A stretch of DNA of 12,723 nucleotides from CAYFHQ01 sp964342805 (lineage in GTDB: Bacteria > Bacillota > Clostridia > Peptostreptococcales > Acidaminobacteraceae). The stretch spans positions 1 through 12,723 of the forward strand of contig CAYFHQ010000107.1 of the NCBI GenBank assembly GCA_964342805.1, written 5' to 3'. Positions 6,620 to 12,355 of the stretch are shown here, one piece after another. Position numbers and translations under genes: made by a program. The notes beneath the pieces were generated by a model, which saw only the letters and a program-made list of their open reading frames with translations, was not told the DNA's origin and did no database searches. Each line of letters begins with the position of its first letter. Within the stretch, counting starts at the first letter, position 1.

Positions 6620-7222
6620 ATGGACGTATTCAAACATGTACCCCTGTATCGTTTTTTAGCCGTGTGTAAGGACCAGTCTCCAGGTGGTCGGGTCTTGGAC
6701 TGCGGAGCAGGTGGAGACCAGCCCCCTCTGAGTCTTTTTGCCAGCCATGGCTTTGAAACAAAGGGCATTGAGTTTAATGAAAAGGCTGCTAATAAGGCCA
6801 ACCAATACGGAAAAGACCGGAACCAAGTCCTCAATATTGTCCAAGGGGACATGAGGACCCTGGACTTTCCTGACGCCAGTTTCGATTGTGTCTACTCCTA
6901 TAACAGTGTCTTTCACATGATGAAAGTCGACGTAGCCAAATCGGTGGAGGAACTCAAACGGGTTCTCAAGCCCGGAGGTGTTCTTTTCGTCAACTTCCTG
7001 TCAGTGGACGACTTCCGTTGTGGACAAGGTCCTCACTTGGGAGATCACCAATATGAACAGATGGACGACGAACCGGTCATCCATTCATACTACGGCCACC
7101 AAGAGGCCGACACGTACTTTAGCCAAATGGAAGTCCTTTATAAGGAAGTCCGTGTGCTAGAGCGCATCTATGAAGGGGACCGCATTCGTCAGGGCTTTGT
7201 GGATTATATTGTTCGTAAGTAG
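6620..7222 (+). CDS. Class I SAM-dependent methyltransferase
   Basis: This 200-residue Rossmann-fold methyltransferase has motif I as VLDCGAGGDQ (25-34), the acidic ribose-binding residue in GIEFNEKA (Glu51), a QGDMRTLDFPDASFDCVYSY segment (75-94) matching motifs II-III, and LKPGGVLFVNF (116-126) in the usual post-motif position. This is the methyltransferase_11/25 type, acting on small molecules. The motif I glycines are slightly unusual because the family more often has GxGxG. The ATG follows the Ham1-like stop with no gap, and GGAGGAG lies just upstream inside that gene, so translation is probably coupled. The transcript ends at the terminator at 7235-7282. The methyl acceptor is unknown. 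Confidence 0.85.
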   Translation: MDVFKHVPLYRFLAVCKDQSPGGRVLDCGAGGDQPPLSLFASHGFETKGIEFNEKAANKANQYGKDRNQVLNIVQGDMRTLDFPDASFDCVYSYNSVFHMMKVDVAKSVEELKRVLKPGGVLFVNFLSVDDFRCGQGPHLGDHQYEQMDDEPVIHSYYGHQEADTYFSQMEVLYKEVRVLERIYEGDRIRQGFVDYIVRK

Positions 7223-7234
7223 TGATTTAGATAT

Positions 7235-7282
7235 AAAGAACCTCCATGTTCTTGTCAGATAAGACAAGCATGGAGGTTCTTT
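7235..7282. terminator. Nested-hairpin bidirectional rho-independent terminator
   Basis: AAAGAACCTCCATG (7235-7248) pairs perfectly with CATGGAGGTTCTTT (7269-7282), and a second stem CTTGTC/GACAAG (7251-7256 with 7263-7268) sits in its loop. On the plus strand the stem runs into a T-rich tract to about 7290, ideal for terminating the methyltransferase transcript. It lies between convergent genes and can also serve the flavoprotein gene, with a weaker T tract on that side. Confidence 0.92.
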
Positions 7283-7287
7283 TTTTC

Positions 7288-7677
7288 TTACTGGGTTTGA
7301 ACGACCTTCTCAACTGCAACAACCATCACACCCCTGGTCCAAGGATGGGTCTTGTGAATCCGGTCAAACAAGTCACCCTGCTTTTGAATTTCTGCAGTGC
7401 CTGTAATCAGAACACCCGTGCCAGGATAGTGGTAGCCCATTATTTCCCGGTTGGCCACAGTCATTTTCACCTGCTTATTGATCGCCAAGTTTTTCTCCGT
7501 ATGTCCCATACCACCAACGGGGATTAAGTGGGTTTGGTCGTCTAGAACTTCAATGTAGCTGTTCCAAGTGTTTACCACGTGGGCGTCAGAACCATTATGG
7601 GTAATAATACTTGCCGCTGCGTCCAAGGAGTGGCCAATAAGTCTTTCAGGAATGTAGTAATCATGTTCAACCTCCAA
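7288..7677 (-). CDS. PPOX-fold (pyridoxamine 5'-phosphate oxidase-like) FMN-binding protein
   Basis: This is a small split-barrel flavoprotein of the pyridoxamine-phosphate-oxidase superfamily. Such proteins bind FMN or related cofactors and act as reductases or oxidases of small molecules. Family-like segments are DAHVVNTWNSYIEV (31-44), GGMGHTEKNLAINKQVKMTV (55-74) and PGTGVLITGTAEI (85-97), the last being the usual beta strand (G...ITG.A). The length (129 residues or slightly fewer) is normal for stand-alone members. The start is a problem: the open frame offers only TTG at 7677, with no ribosome site ahead of it, while a well-placed GGAGG points to an ATG at 7664 in another frame. A one-base deletion after that ATG would explain this. 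The gene is divergent from the Rrf2 regulator, and the palindrome at 7693-7723 lies just upstream of its start, suggesting direct repression. Confidence 0.78.
   Translation of the reverse strand: MEVEHDYYIPERLIGHSLDAAASIITHNGSDAHVVNTWNSYIEVLDDQTHLIPVGGMGHTEKNLAINKQVKMTVANREIMGYHYPGTGVLITGTAEIQKQGDLFDRIHKTHPWTRGVMVVAVEKVVQTQ
7662..7675 (-). promoter_or_regulatory. Ribosome site and ATG out of frame with the flavoprotein ORF
   Basis: On the minus strand GGAGG (7671-7675) is followed after six bases by ATG (7664-7662), an ideal spacing. Translation from this ATG gives only about 30 residues before TAA. Adding one base directly after the ATG would join it to DYYIPERLIG of the flavoprotein. The open-frame TTG at 7677 overlaps this ribosome site rather than following one. 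Confidence 0.6.
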
Positions 7678-7692
7678 ATTGTCGTCATTAAG

Positions 7693-7723
7693 TTTATTAT
7701 AGATAACTGTTATCTATAATAAA
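7693..7723. promoter_or_regulatory. 31-base perfect palindrome, probable Rrf2 operator
   Basis: TTTATTATAGATAAC (7693-7707) and GTTATCTATAATAAA (7709-7723) are exact reverse complements around a single central T (7708). The site is AT-rich, lies between divergent genes of which one encodes an Rrf2-family regulator, and covers the expected transcription start of the flavoprotein gene. Rrf2 proteins bind as dimers to long AT-rich dyads, so assignment as the cognate operator is a strong inference. It is not followed by a T tract and is not a terminator. Confidence 0.75.
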
Positions 7724-7750
7724 GATAATACCTGATTCAGCCCCTGTCAA
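7722..7750 (-). promoter_or_regulatory. Sigma-A promoter for the flavoprotein gene
   Basis: On the minus strand a consensus -35 TTGACA (complement of 7745-7750) is followed after 17 bases by TATCTT (complement of 7722-7727), four of six bases matching the -10 consensus. The palindrome begins at the downstream edge of this -10, a classic repressor position. Confidence 0.6.
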
Positions 7751-7785
7751 GGCAAAACCAACCTTTTCTGAAACAAGAAGAAGGC

Positions 7786-7825
7786 GTATACTATAAAAAA
7801 GCGATACAATCGATTCTAGATCGCT
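7786..7825 (+). promoter_or_regulatory. Probable promoter region and short dyad before the Rrf2 gene
   Basis: TATACT and TACAAT hexamers around 7788-7810 are plausible -10 elements, although no strong -35 is seen. AGCGAT (7800-7805) and ATCGCT (7820-7825) form a 6-bp inverted repeat just ahead of the ribosome site (TGGAGG, 7841-7846). It may be a second regulator site or a leader hairpin. Confidence 0.35.
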
Positions 7826-7852
7826 ATTATCTACATTAAATGGAGGACAAAC

Positions 7853-8353
7853 ATGCAATTTAGTGTTGGCGTTGAATATGGCTTACATTGTTTATTATAT
7901 TTAGTGGGTCGACCTGCTGGTGAGACCCTAGGCATTAAGGAATTGGCAAAATTCCAAGGCATTTCAGAGTCTTACCTGTCCAAGGTATTTACCAAACTTC
8001 GAAAGGCAGGTATCGTCCGGTCCACTCCTGGCGTAAAGGGTGGCTACGAGCTGGCCATGAATCCAAAGGATATTACCTTTTGGCAGGTGATTGAGGCCAT
8101 TGAAGGCAAGTCTTATTTCTTCCAGTGTACGGGTATCTTGAGAAACATCCCCCTCCTGACGGAAGAGGAACAGGAGTCCATGAAGGACGACTGTCCCTGT
8201 CATATCAAGTATGTCATGCATGACGCAGAGGAAGTCATGAGAGACTATCTCCGTGGCAAGACCCTTTGGTGGCTCCACGAGGAAGTCGGCAAGGTAACCA
8301 CAGACGAATACAAGTCAGGTATTGTTGACTGGTTCGCCCAGGCAAGAAAGTAG
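7853..8353 (+). CDS. Rrf2-family transcriptional regulator with three C-terminal cysteines
   Basis: This 166-residue protein has the Rrf2 winged-helix layout: an opening FSVGVEYGLHCLLYL (3-17), a helix-turn-helix with GIKELAKFQGISESYLSKVF (27-46), and the wing STPGVKGGYELA (57-68). Rrf2 proteins (IscR, NsrR, CymR and others) sense Fe-S status, nitric oxide, redox or cysteine supply. The cluster-binding part of the sensing family members uses three cysteines; here Cys92 and Cys114/Cys116 (QC...DDCPC) could fill that role, though the spacing (C-X21-C-X-C) is unlike the common IscR pattern. The ATG at 7853 follows TGGAGG at 7841-7846. The divergent flavoprotein and the palindrome between them are likely targets. 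The gene heads an operon with the HD-fold protein, seven bases downstream, and a small membrane protein. Confidence 0.92.
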   Translation: MQFSVGVEYGLHCLLYLVGRPAGETLGIKELAKFQGISESYLSKVFTKLRKAGIVRSTPGVKGGYELAMNPKDITFWQVIEAIEGKSYFFQCTGILRNIPLLTEEEQESMKDDCPCHIKYVMHDAEEVMRDYLRGKTLWWLHEEVGKVTTDEYKSGIVDWFAQARK

Positions 8354-8360
8354 GTCAAAA

Positions 8361-8906
8361 ATGACAAGACTTGAAAAGATGCGGCAAACCCTGACTGTTT
8401 ATTATGACGACAAGGATTTGATGCACGACCTGTCTCATATTGATCGTGTGTTATTTACGGCTCAGGACCTGTTGGACCAATCCATGGATGAGGTGAATGA
8501 AGACCTTCTCCATGCAGGGGCCTATGTCCATGGCCTCTTGGATATGGAGGAAGACCAGCTTGATCAACTCCTGCGATCAGTGGACTTCAATCCCATTGAG
8601 TGCAAAATGATCATGAAGATTGCAAATGAATCCAGAAAAGACGCTTTTCCCATGACCATGGAAGGACGGTACTTACATGACGCCCACATGCTCGAAGGTG
8701 GTCCGGCTTTTGAGTTTATCAAGTCCATGGTTACAGGTAGCTTGAGGGGCCAGTCTCTCCATGAAAGCCTAGACTACTTTGAAGGCCAGCTCATGGGCAA
8801 GGGACTTTGCTTCACTGAAGTGGGGATTGCTGCTTATAAAGAAACCTTGAGTGAAAGCAGGAGGTTGTTTCAGTCCCTAGCAAAGGCGGTGGGGTATGCC
8901 GAATGA
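8361..8906 (+). CDS. HD-superfamily protein with an altered HD doublet
   Basis: This 181-residue helical protein resembles YpgQ/YedJ-type HD phosphohydrolases, which use a His/His-Asp/Asp metal site to act on nucleotides or related phosphoesters. Aligned by pattern, His26 in HDLSHIDRV is the first ligand, AGAYVHGLL (52-60) takes the place of the usual ALLHDI segment, and LHDAHMLEG (105-113) gives the last Asp (Asp107). The second motif thus reads HG rather than HD, so the metal site may be incomplete or use another residue. The ATG at 8361 has only a weak ribosome site (TAGGTC) and starts seven bases after the Rrf2 stop, which suggests translational coupling. An upstream in-frame start at 8322 would overlap the Rrf2 gene and is not preferred. 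Its role alongside Rrf2 is unknown. Confidence 0.7.
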   Translation: MTRLEKMRQTLTVYYDDKDLMHDLSHIDRVLFTAQDLLDQSMDEVNEDLLHAGAYVHGLLDMEEDQLDQLLRSVDFNPIECKMIMKIANESRKDAFPMTMEGRYLHDAHMLEGGPAFEFIKSMVTGSLRGQSLHESLDYFEGQLMGKGLCFTEVGIAAYKETLSESRRLFQSLAKAVGYAE

Positions 8907-9072
8907 TCCGAAAACCCGTTACATGGCCCTTATAGCAGGCATTTTTTTGGGCTTTATTCTCCTCCACTATGAAGTCATGTCAATCCCACCATGGCTCTAC
9001 GGCGTATCTGCCATAGCGGGTGGTGGTACCCTAGTATTATTGATCTTACGAATGATGAAACTAAAAAAGTAA
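8896..9072 (+). CDS. Small two-helix membrane protein (58 residues)
   Basis: The frame starts with ATG at 8896 inside the end of the HD-fold gene (11-base overlap) and ends with TAA at 9070-9072. Two hydrophobic stretches are clear: YMALIAGIFLGFILL (9-23) and LYGVSAIAGGGTLVLLIL (34-51), joined by HYEVMSIPPW and followed by a basic end (RMMKLKK), so both termini are probably cytoplasmic. GGTGGGG just upstream may act as a ribosome site, and the overlap fits coupling. It sits directly before a strong terminator, as the last gene of the Rrf2 operon. No family is recognised. Confidence 0.65.
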   Translation: MPNDPKTRYMALIAGIFLGFILLHYEVMSIPPWLYGVSAIAGGGTLVLLILRMMKLKK

Positions 9073-9077
9073 CCTAC

Positions 9078-9112
9078 AAACCAGTCTTGATACATTGGAT
9101 CAAGACTGGTTT
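9078..9112 (+). terminator. Rho-independent terminator of the Rrf2 operon
   Basis: AAACCAGTCTTGAT (9078-9091) pairs without mismatch with ATCAAGACTGGTTT (9099-9112) around a seven-base loop, and the stem runs into TTTTTCTATTCTTTTC. It begins five bases after the stop of the small membrane protein. Confidence 0.93.
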
Positions 9113-9169
9113 TTCTATTCTTTTCAAGTTTTGTTCCAGAATTCATAACGATCTTGTTACGAGATAGCA

Positions 9170-9361
9170 ATGGGTTTACTTGAGCGTGGTAGAATAATAC
9201 ATGTTAGTTATGAAATGGGGAGGGCGGCAATTCGAGCTGATTTAGTGCAATTTGATTGGAGTGGTGTTTTCTTTATTATGACCTTCTTTTTTATAGTTTC
9301 TTTGGTCGCAACGGGTATATTGGTCTACTTGTTATGGACAAACTTTTGGAAGCAGACCTAA
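9170..9361 (+). CDS. Possible small single-helix membrane protein
   Basis: The frame codes for 63 residues with one strong hydrophobic segment, SGVFFIMTFFFIVSLVATGI and onward (about 31-56), and a short polar end (TNFWKQT). The ATG at 9170 has no clear ribosome site, and an extended -10-like TGGTAGAAT lies inside its first codons. The true start may therefore be further down (ATG at 9215 or GTG at 9245, which would give a protein opening near QFDWSGVFF). The membrane segment looks protein-like rather than random. It stands alone between a terminator and the next gene, and no function can be assigned. Confidence 0.4.
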   Translation: MGLLERGRIIHVSYEMGRAAIRADLVQFDWSGVFFIMTFFFIVSLVATGILVYLLWTNFWKQT

Positions 9362-9395
9362 ATGGTGCAGACTAAGAGAGGGGCTGGTGAGGAAC

Positions 9396-10175
9396 ATGAA
9401 AAAAGCTAAAATTGATTTCTACTATTGGGGGACTCAGTGTCCCTACAACCATTCCAACAGGTTAGTCCTAGAACGGACAGAAGAAGAGTTGGGTCTTGAG
9501 GTTGAGTATCATGATATAGGCAAGGACCACGCCATGGCCAGTCGACTCCACCTCTATTCGCCAACCATGGCTATATTTGACTCAGGCCTTCGTTGGTCTG
9601 GTCCAATCACTTTTGATCTGATCAAAGCTTATACGGAGGGGGAAGTGCCGACTCGGTCGCCATATGTGGTGGAAAGTCAAGGCAAGCTGGTGGAGGGACA
9701 TTTATTTCCCTTGGACTTGGACAACGCCTGTGACTCAGCGGGGCTTTGTTGTCCAAGTTGGAGTAAGGAAAGTGCTCTGGAAAAAAAGGCCTGGCTTAAG
9801 GGTATGATGGATGTTTCTAAAAGCGAAGATTTAGGCGTTCTTCATTTCCAAGGTGAGACCTGTGTCGGTGGTGCAGAATATCTACCTTCTCACCTTGTTC
9901 CATATGACATACCCAAGAGCAAGGAGGCAGCCTTCTTAACCTGTGTCTATGCTTCAGACCCTGAATACGATTATAAGTCTCACGCCCTTAATGAGCTGGA
10001 AGCTAAACTGAGGGGCAGAGGATATCGAGCCATTTACGCAGTTGCATCTATACGTGTTGCATTTCCCAATGGCCCCTTGCAGTGGTTTTTGGATCGGGGG
10101 TATGAAGACTTGGGCCTTTTGTATTATGAGGAAAATGATGATGCCTTGCAGCATTTGGTGAAGAAGGATTTGTAG
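9396..10175 (+). CDS. Thioredoxin-like/GNAT-like fusion protein
   Basis: This 259-residue protein appears to have two parts. Residues 1-95 resemble a thioredoxin-fold domain: a beta strand KIDFYYWGT, a single-cysteine CPYN site (15-18), and EVEYHDIGKDHAMASRL. A central stretch has clustered cysteines (Cys112, Cys118, Cys119). Residues 130-245 resemble a GNAT acetyltransferase: GVLHFQGETCVGGAEYLPSH, AFLTCVYASDPEY, RGYRAIYAVA and NGPLQWFLDRGYEDLG, the last matching the GNAT end motif. The acetyl-CoA pyrophosphate loop (R/QxxGxG/A) is not seen; the segment reads EYDYKSHAL. YoaP-like proteins join the same two folds in the opposite order. ATG 9396 is chosen over GTG 9387; GGTGAGG lies just upstream of the ATG, although the spacing is short. 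No catalytic role is claimed. Confidence 0.65.
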   Translation: MKKAKIDFYYWGTQCPYNHSNRLVLERTEEELGLEVEYHDIGKDHAMASRLHLYSPTMAIFDSGLRWSGPITFDLIKAYTEGEVPTRSPYVVESQGKLVEGHLFPLDLDNACDSAGLCCPSWSKESALEKKAWLKGMMDVSKSEDLGVLHFQGETCVGGAEYLPSHLVPYDIPKSKEAAFLTCVYASDPEYDYKSHALNELEAKLRGRGYRAIYAVASIRVAFPNGPLQWFLDRGYEDLGLLYYEENDDALQHLVKKDL

Positions 10176-10214
10176 GCTGATCAAGTTTATTATTGAGATG
10201 TAAAAGGGGGAACC

Positions 10215-10685
10215 ATGAATTACGAGGTAAAACAACTGAATGAGCAAAAGTATGCAGGGATTAAAACAGTCATCCAATTTGGTGATCATGACGAAATCAA
10301 CTTCGGACAACTCCATGAGCAAGTCATACAAGCACCCATCCAGCATATCAATAATCAAGAAGCAATAGTGGCGATCGATTCTGACTTCACCAAAGAGAGT
10401 TTTAGCTATACGCCATTGATTGCTGTAGACACCTATGAAGGAAACGAGTCCTTCTTCCACTTCACCCGACCGAAAGGGACCTATTATGCCTTTAAGGTTA
10501 CAGTGGAAGAGTGCGGACCTGAGTGGTTTGGGCGCTTATTCGAGTTTGTAAGACAAGAGGGACTGGAGTTAGAGAAAACAGGTTATGACCTAGAGTACTA
10601 TGACTTTACCTATGAAACAAGGCCAACAGACCAGGATGTACCTGACTCTGAAAAATGGTTGAAGATATTGTTGAAGAAACAGTAA
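10215..10685 (+). CDS. GyrI-like small-molecule-binding domain protein
   Basis: This 156-residue protein consists of a stand-alone GyrI/AraC effector-binding (SOUL-like) domain. The opening strand MNYEVKQLNEQKYAGIKTVI, the central QEAIVAIDSDF, and KGTYYAFKV followed by a helix and GYDLEYYDFTYET (123-135, with the family's conserved acidic residue, here probably Glu127) fit the usual beta-alpha duplicated fold. Family members bind hydrophobic drugs as regulators' ligand domains, inhibit DNA gyrase (GyrI/SbmC) or hydrolyse reactive cyclopropane compounds. No DNA-binding domain is attached here. AAGGGGG sits five bases or so before the ATG. It lies 39 bases after the thioredoxin/GNAT-like gene and could share its transcript. 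A ligand-sequestering or protective role is inference. Confidence 0.75.
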   Translation: MNYEVKQLNEQKYAGIKTVIQFGDHDEINFGQLHEQVIQAPIQHINNQEAIVAIDSDFTKESFSYTPLIAVDTYEGNESFFHFTRPKGTYYAFKVTVEECGPEWFGRLFEFVRQEGLELEKTGYDLEYYDFTYETRPTDQDVPDSEKWLKILLKKQ

Positions 10686-10750
10686 TGCTTAAAGGTTAAA
10701 GCGAGTGACTATGAATGCAGAGTAAGTGAATAAGAAAGGACAAAAAACCC

Positions 10751-11599
10751 ATGATCTACCTAGAAAAATTCACATTCCCAAGCAATGGTGAGGAGTTTGA
10801 GTTCTTCAGGGGAATCAAGCGAAAGTGTTACACCAGCTTTTATCCCTTCCAAGTCTTTTCTTATCCTGACCGATTGGAAATAGATTTTAAACCCATTACT
10901 ATTTTATATGGGGGGAATGGATCGGGAAAGTCCACCGCGCTCAATGTAATGGCTGAAAAACTTAAACTGGGCCGAGTGTCTGTCTTTAATCGGTCCAGTT
11001 TTTTTGAAGACTACCTGGACTTGTGTCAATACAGGTTGGAAGAAGCTATCTCTACACATAGTACGGTTGTGACCAGCGATGATGTGTTCGATTATGCACT
11101 AAACGTACGGCACTTGAACTTGGGCATCGACCAGAAGAGGACAGATATGTTTGGGGAATATCTGGACGCCAAGTTTTCTAAGTTCCAAATGAAATCCTTG
11201 GAGGACTATGAACAGTTAAAAAAAGTGAATCAGTCCCGTTCTAAAACCCAATCGAAATACGTGAAAGACAACTTAATAGACAACATTCGAACTAACTCCA
11301 ATGGGGAAAATGCCTTTGCCTACTTTCAAGAAAAGGTGACCGAGAACGGTGTTTTTCTTCTGGACGAGCCAGAGAACAGTCTGTCTCCTAAAATGCAATT
11401 GAAGCTTAAGGCCTTTATAGAGGACGCAGCCCGCTATTTTGGTTGTCAGATTATCATGGCCACCCATTCACCGTTTTTGCTCTCCATTGAAGGGGCTAAG
11501 ATTTATGATTTTGACTCTAATCCAGTAGAAATCAAGCACTGGCATGACCTAGAAAACATTAGAACCTACTATGATTTTTTCAAGAATTTACACATATAA
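10751..11599 (+). CDS. Compact ABC-type AAA ATPase
   Basis: This 282-residue ATPase belongs to the RecF/SMC-like AAA_21-type group of ABC-fold ATPases that are not transporters. It has a Walker A GGNGSGKST (54-62), a signature-like SNGENA (183-188), Walker B and D-loop VFLLDEPENSLSP (201-213), and a switch histidine in MATHSPFLLSIEGAKIYDFD (236-255). The short segment between Walker A and signature (about 120 residues) leaves no room for a long coiled coil. No nuclease (TOPRIM/HNH) or other effector domain is visible. A weak AAAGGA lies about a dozen bases upstream of the ATG. The acetyltransferase follows within 20 bases, implying co-expression. Similar stand-alone proteins are usually annotated only as predicted ATPases, and no partner is evident. 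Confidence 0.9.
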   Translation: MIYLEKFTFPSNGEEFEFFRGIKRKCYTSFYPFQVFSYPDRLEIDFKPITILYGGNGSGKSTALNVMAEKLKLGRVSVFNRSSFFEDYLDLCQYRLEEAISTHSTVVTSDDVFDYALNVRHLNLGIDQKRTDMFGEYLDAKFSKFQMKSLEDYEQLKKVNQSRSKTQSKYVKDNLIDNIRTNSNGENAFAYFQEKVTENGVFLLDEPENSLSPKMQLKLKAFIEDAARYFGCQIIMATHSPFLLSIEGAKIYDFDSNPVEIKHWHDLENIRTYYDFFKNLHI

Positions 11600-11619
11600 A
11601 AATGCGAGGATGTGACAAT

Positions 11620-12066
11620 ATGAAGGCAATACCCCTAAATAGTTACCACCTACCCACCTGTGCCAAAATGTACGTAACCACTTTTAATGGGCCGCCATGG
11701 TTTGATAAATGGACCCAGGACACAGCCCATAAACGCCTTGAGGATATAATGGATAGCCCTGGGTTTATAGGAATGGCTGTGGCAGTGGACGATCAACTGA
11801 GAGCTGCAGTCTTTGGTAACATTGAGTCTTGGTACGAAGGGAAAATGTTCACTTTAAAGGAGATGTTTGTTCATCATGAAGAAAAAGGACGAGGTCTGGG
11901 AACCTTTCTCATGGAGGCTTTGGAAGTCGAGTTGGCTAAAATGAATGTGACATCTATCTCCTTATTCACTTCTAAGGGGGACTTAACCGAAAAGTTTTAC
12001 ATGAAAAATGGATTTGAGTCTGACAACGATATGACCATGATGAGCAAGTCCTTGGCGGCAATTTAG
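11620..12066 (+). CDS. GNAT-family N-acetyltransferase
   Basis: This 148-residue GNAT enzyme would transfer an acetyl group from acetyl-CoA to an amine. Diagnostic features are the core strand and acetyl-CoA loop MFVHHEEKGRGLGTFLMEAL (82-101, with the RGLGT loop), then SISLFTSKGD (112-121) and the end motif KFYMKNGFE (125-133). The N-terminal part has FNGPPWFDKWT (22-32), shared by a GNAT subfamily of unknown substrate. The ATG at 11620 is preferred because GAGG at 11606-11609 precedes it; ATG 11602 has no ribosome site. It follows the AAA ATPase by 20 bases and is followed within four bases by a small membrane protein, so the three are probably co-transcribed. The substrate is unknown. Confidence 0.87.
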   Translation: MKAIPLNSYHLPTCAKMYVTTFNGPPWFDKWTQDTAHKRLEDIMDSPGFIGMAVAVDDQLRAAVFGNIESWYEGKMFTLKEMFVHHEEKGRGLGTFLMEALEVELAKMNVTSISLFTSKGDLTEKFYMKNGFESDNDMTMMSKSLAAI

Positions 12067-12069
12067 CAT

Positions 12070-12318
12070 ATGGATAATTTCGTTGTACTGTTGAGTTTAA
12101 TCGCTGCCATGAGTATGATTTTACTCATTAGAAAAGTTATCATGATTATAGACCATCGGAAAATACACGAACATATCCAGTGTATTGGGGGAGAGGTCTA
12201 CCATATCAGTAGGCTGTCATATAGGGAATCAATTTACGCAGTTGAATATACTCGAAACGGTCAGCGTATAAGAAAAACAGTCAAGTTCCATTTTCTATGG
12301 GAAGATGTCTGGTACTAA
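12070..12318 (+). CDS. Small membrane-anchored protein (82 residues)
   Basis: An N-terminal hydrophobic helix (FVVLLSLIAAMSMILLI, residues 4-20, extending to about 27) is followed by a basic cytoplasmic-type stretch (DHRKIHEHIQ) and a small beta-rich region GEVYHISRLSYRESIYAVEY, ending KFHFLWEDVWY. The ATG lies four bases after the acetyltransferase stop, with only a weak GGCGGC upstream, so translation is probably coupled. No family is recognised. The compact soluble part could be a single small domain held at the membrane. Confidence 0.6.
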   Translation: MDNFVVLLSLIAAMSMILLIRKVIMIIDHRKIHEHIQCIGGEVYHISRLSYRESIYAVEYTRNGQRIRKTVKFHFLWEDVWY

Positions 12319-12355
12319 TTACTATTATCGATTTGCAACTCAGGAGAAATCAATC

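Noticed and set aside
10751..11599. Defence ATPase such as an OLD- or RloC-type nuclease
   Set aside because: No TOPRIM, HNH or other nuclease motif, no coiled coil, and no adjacent defence gene is visible.
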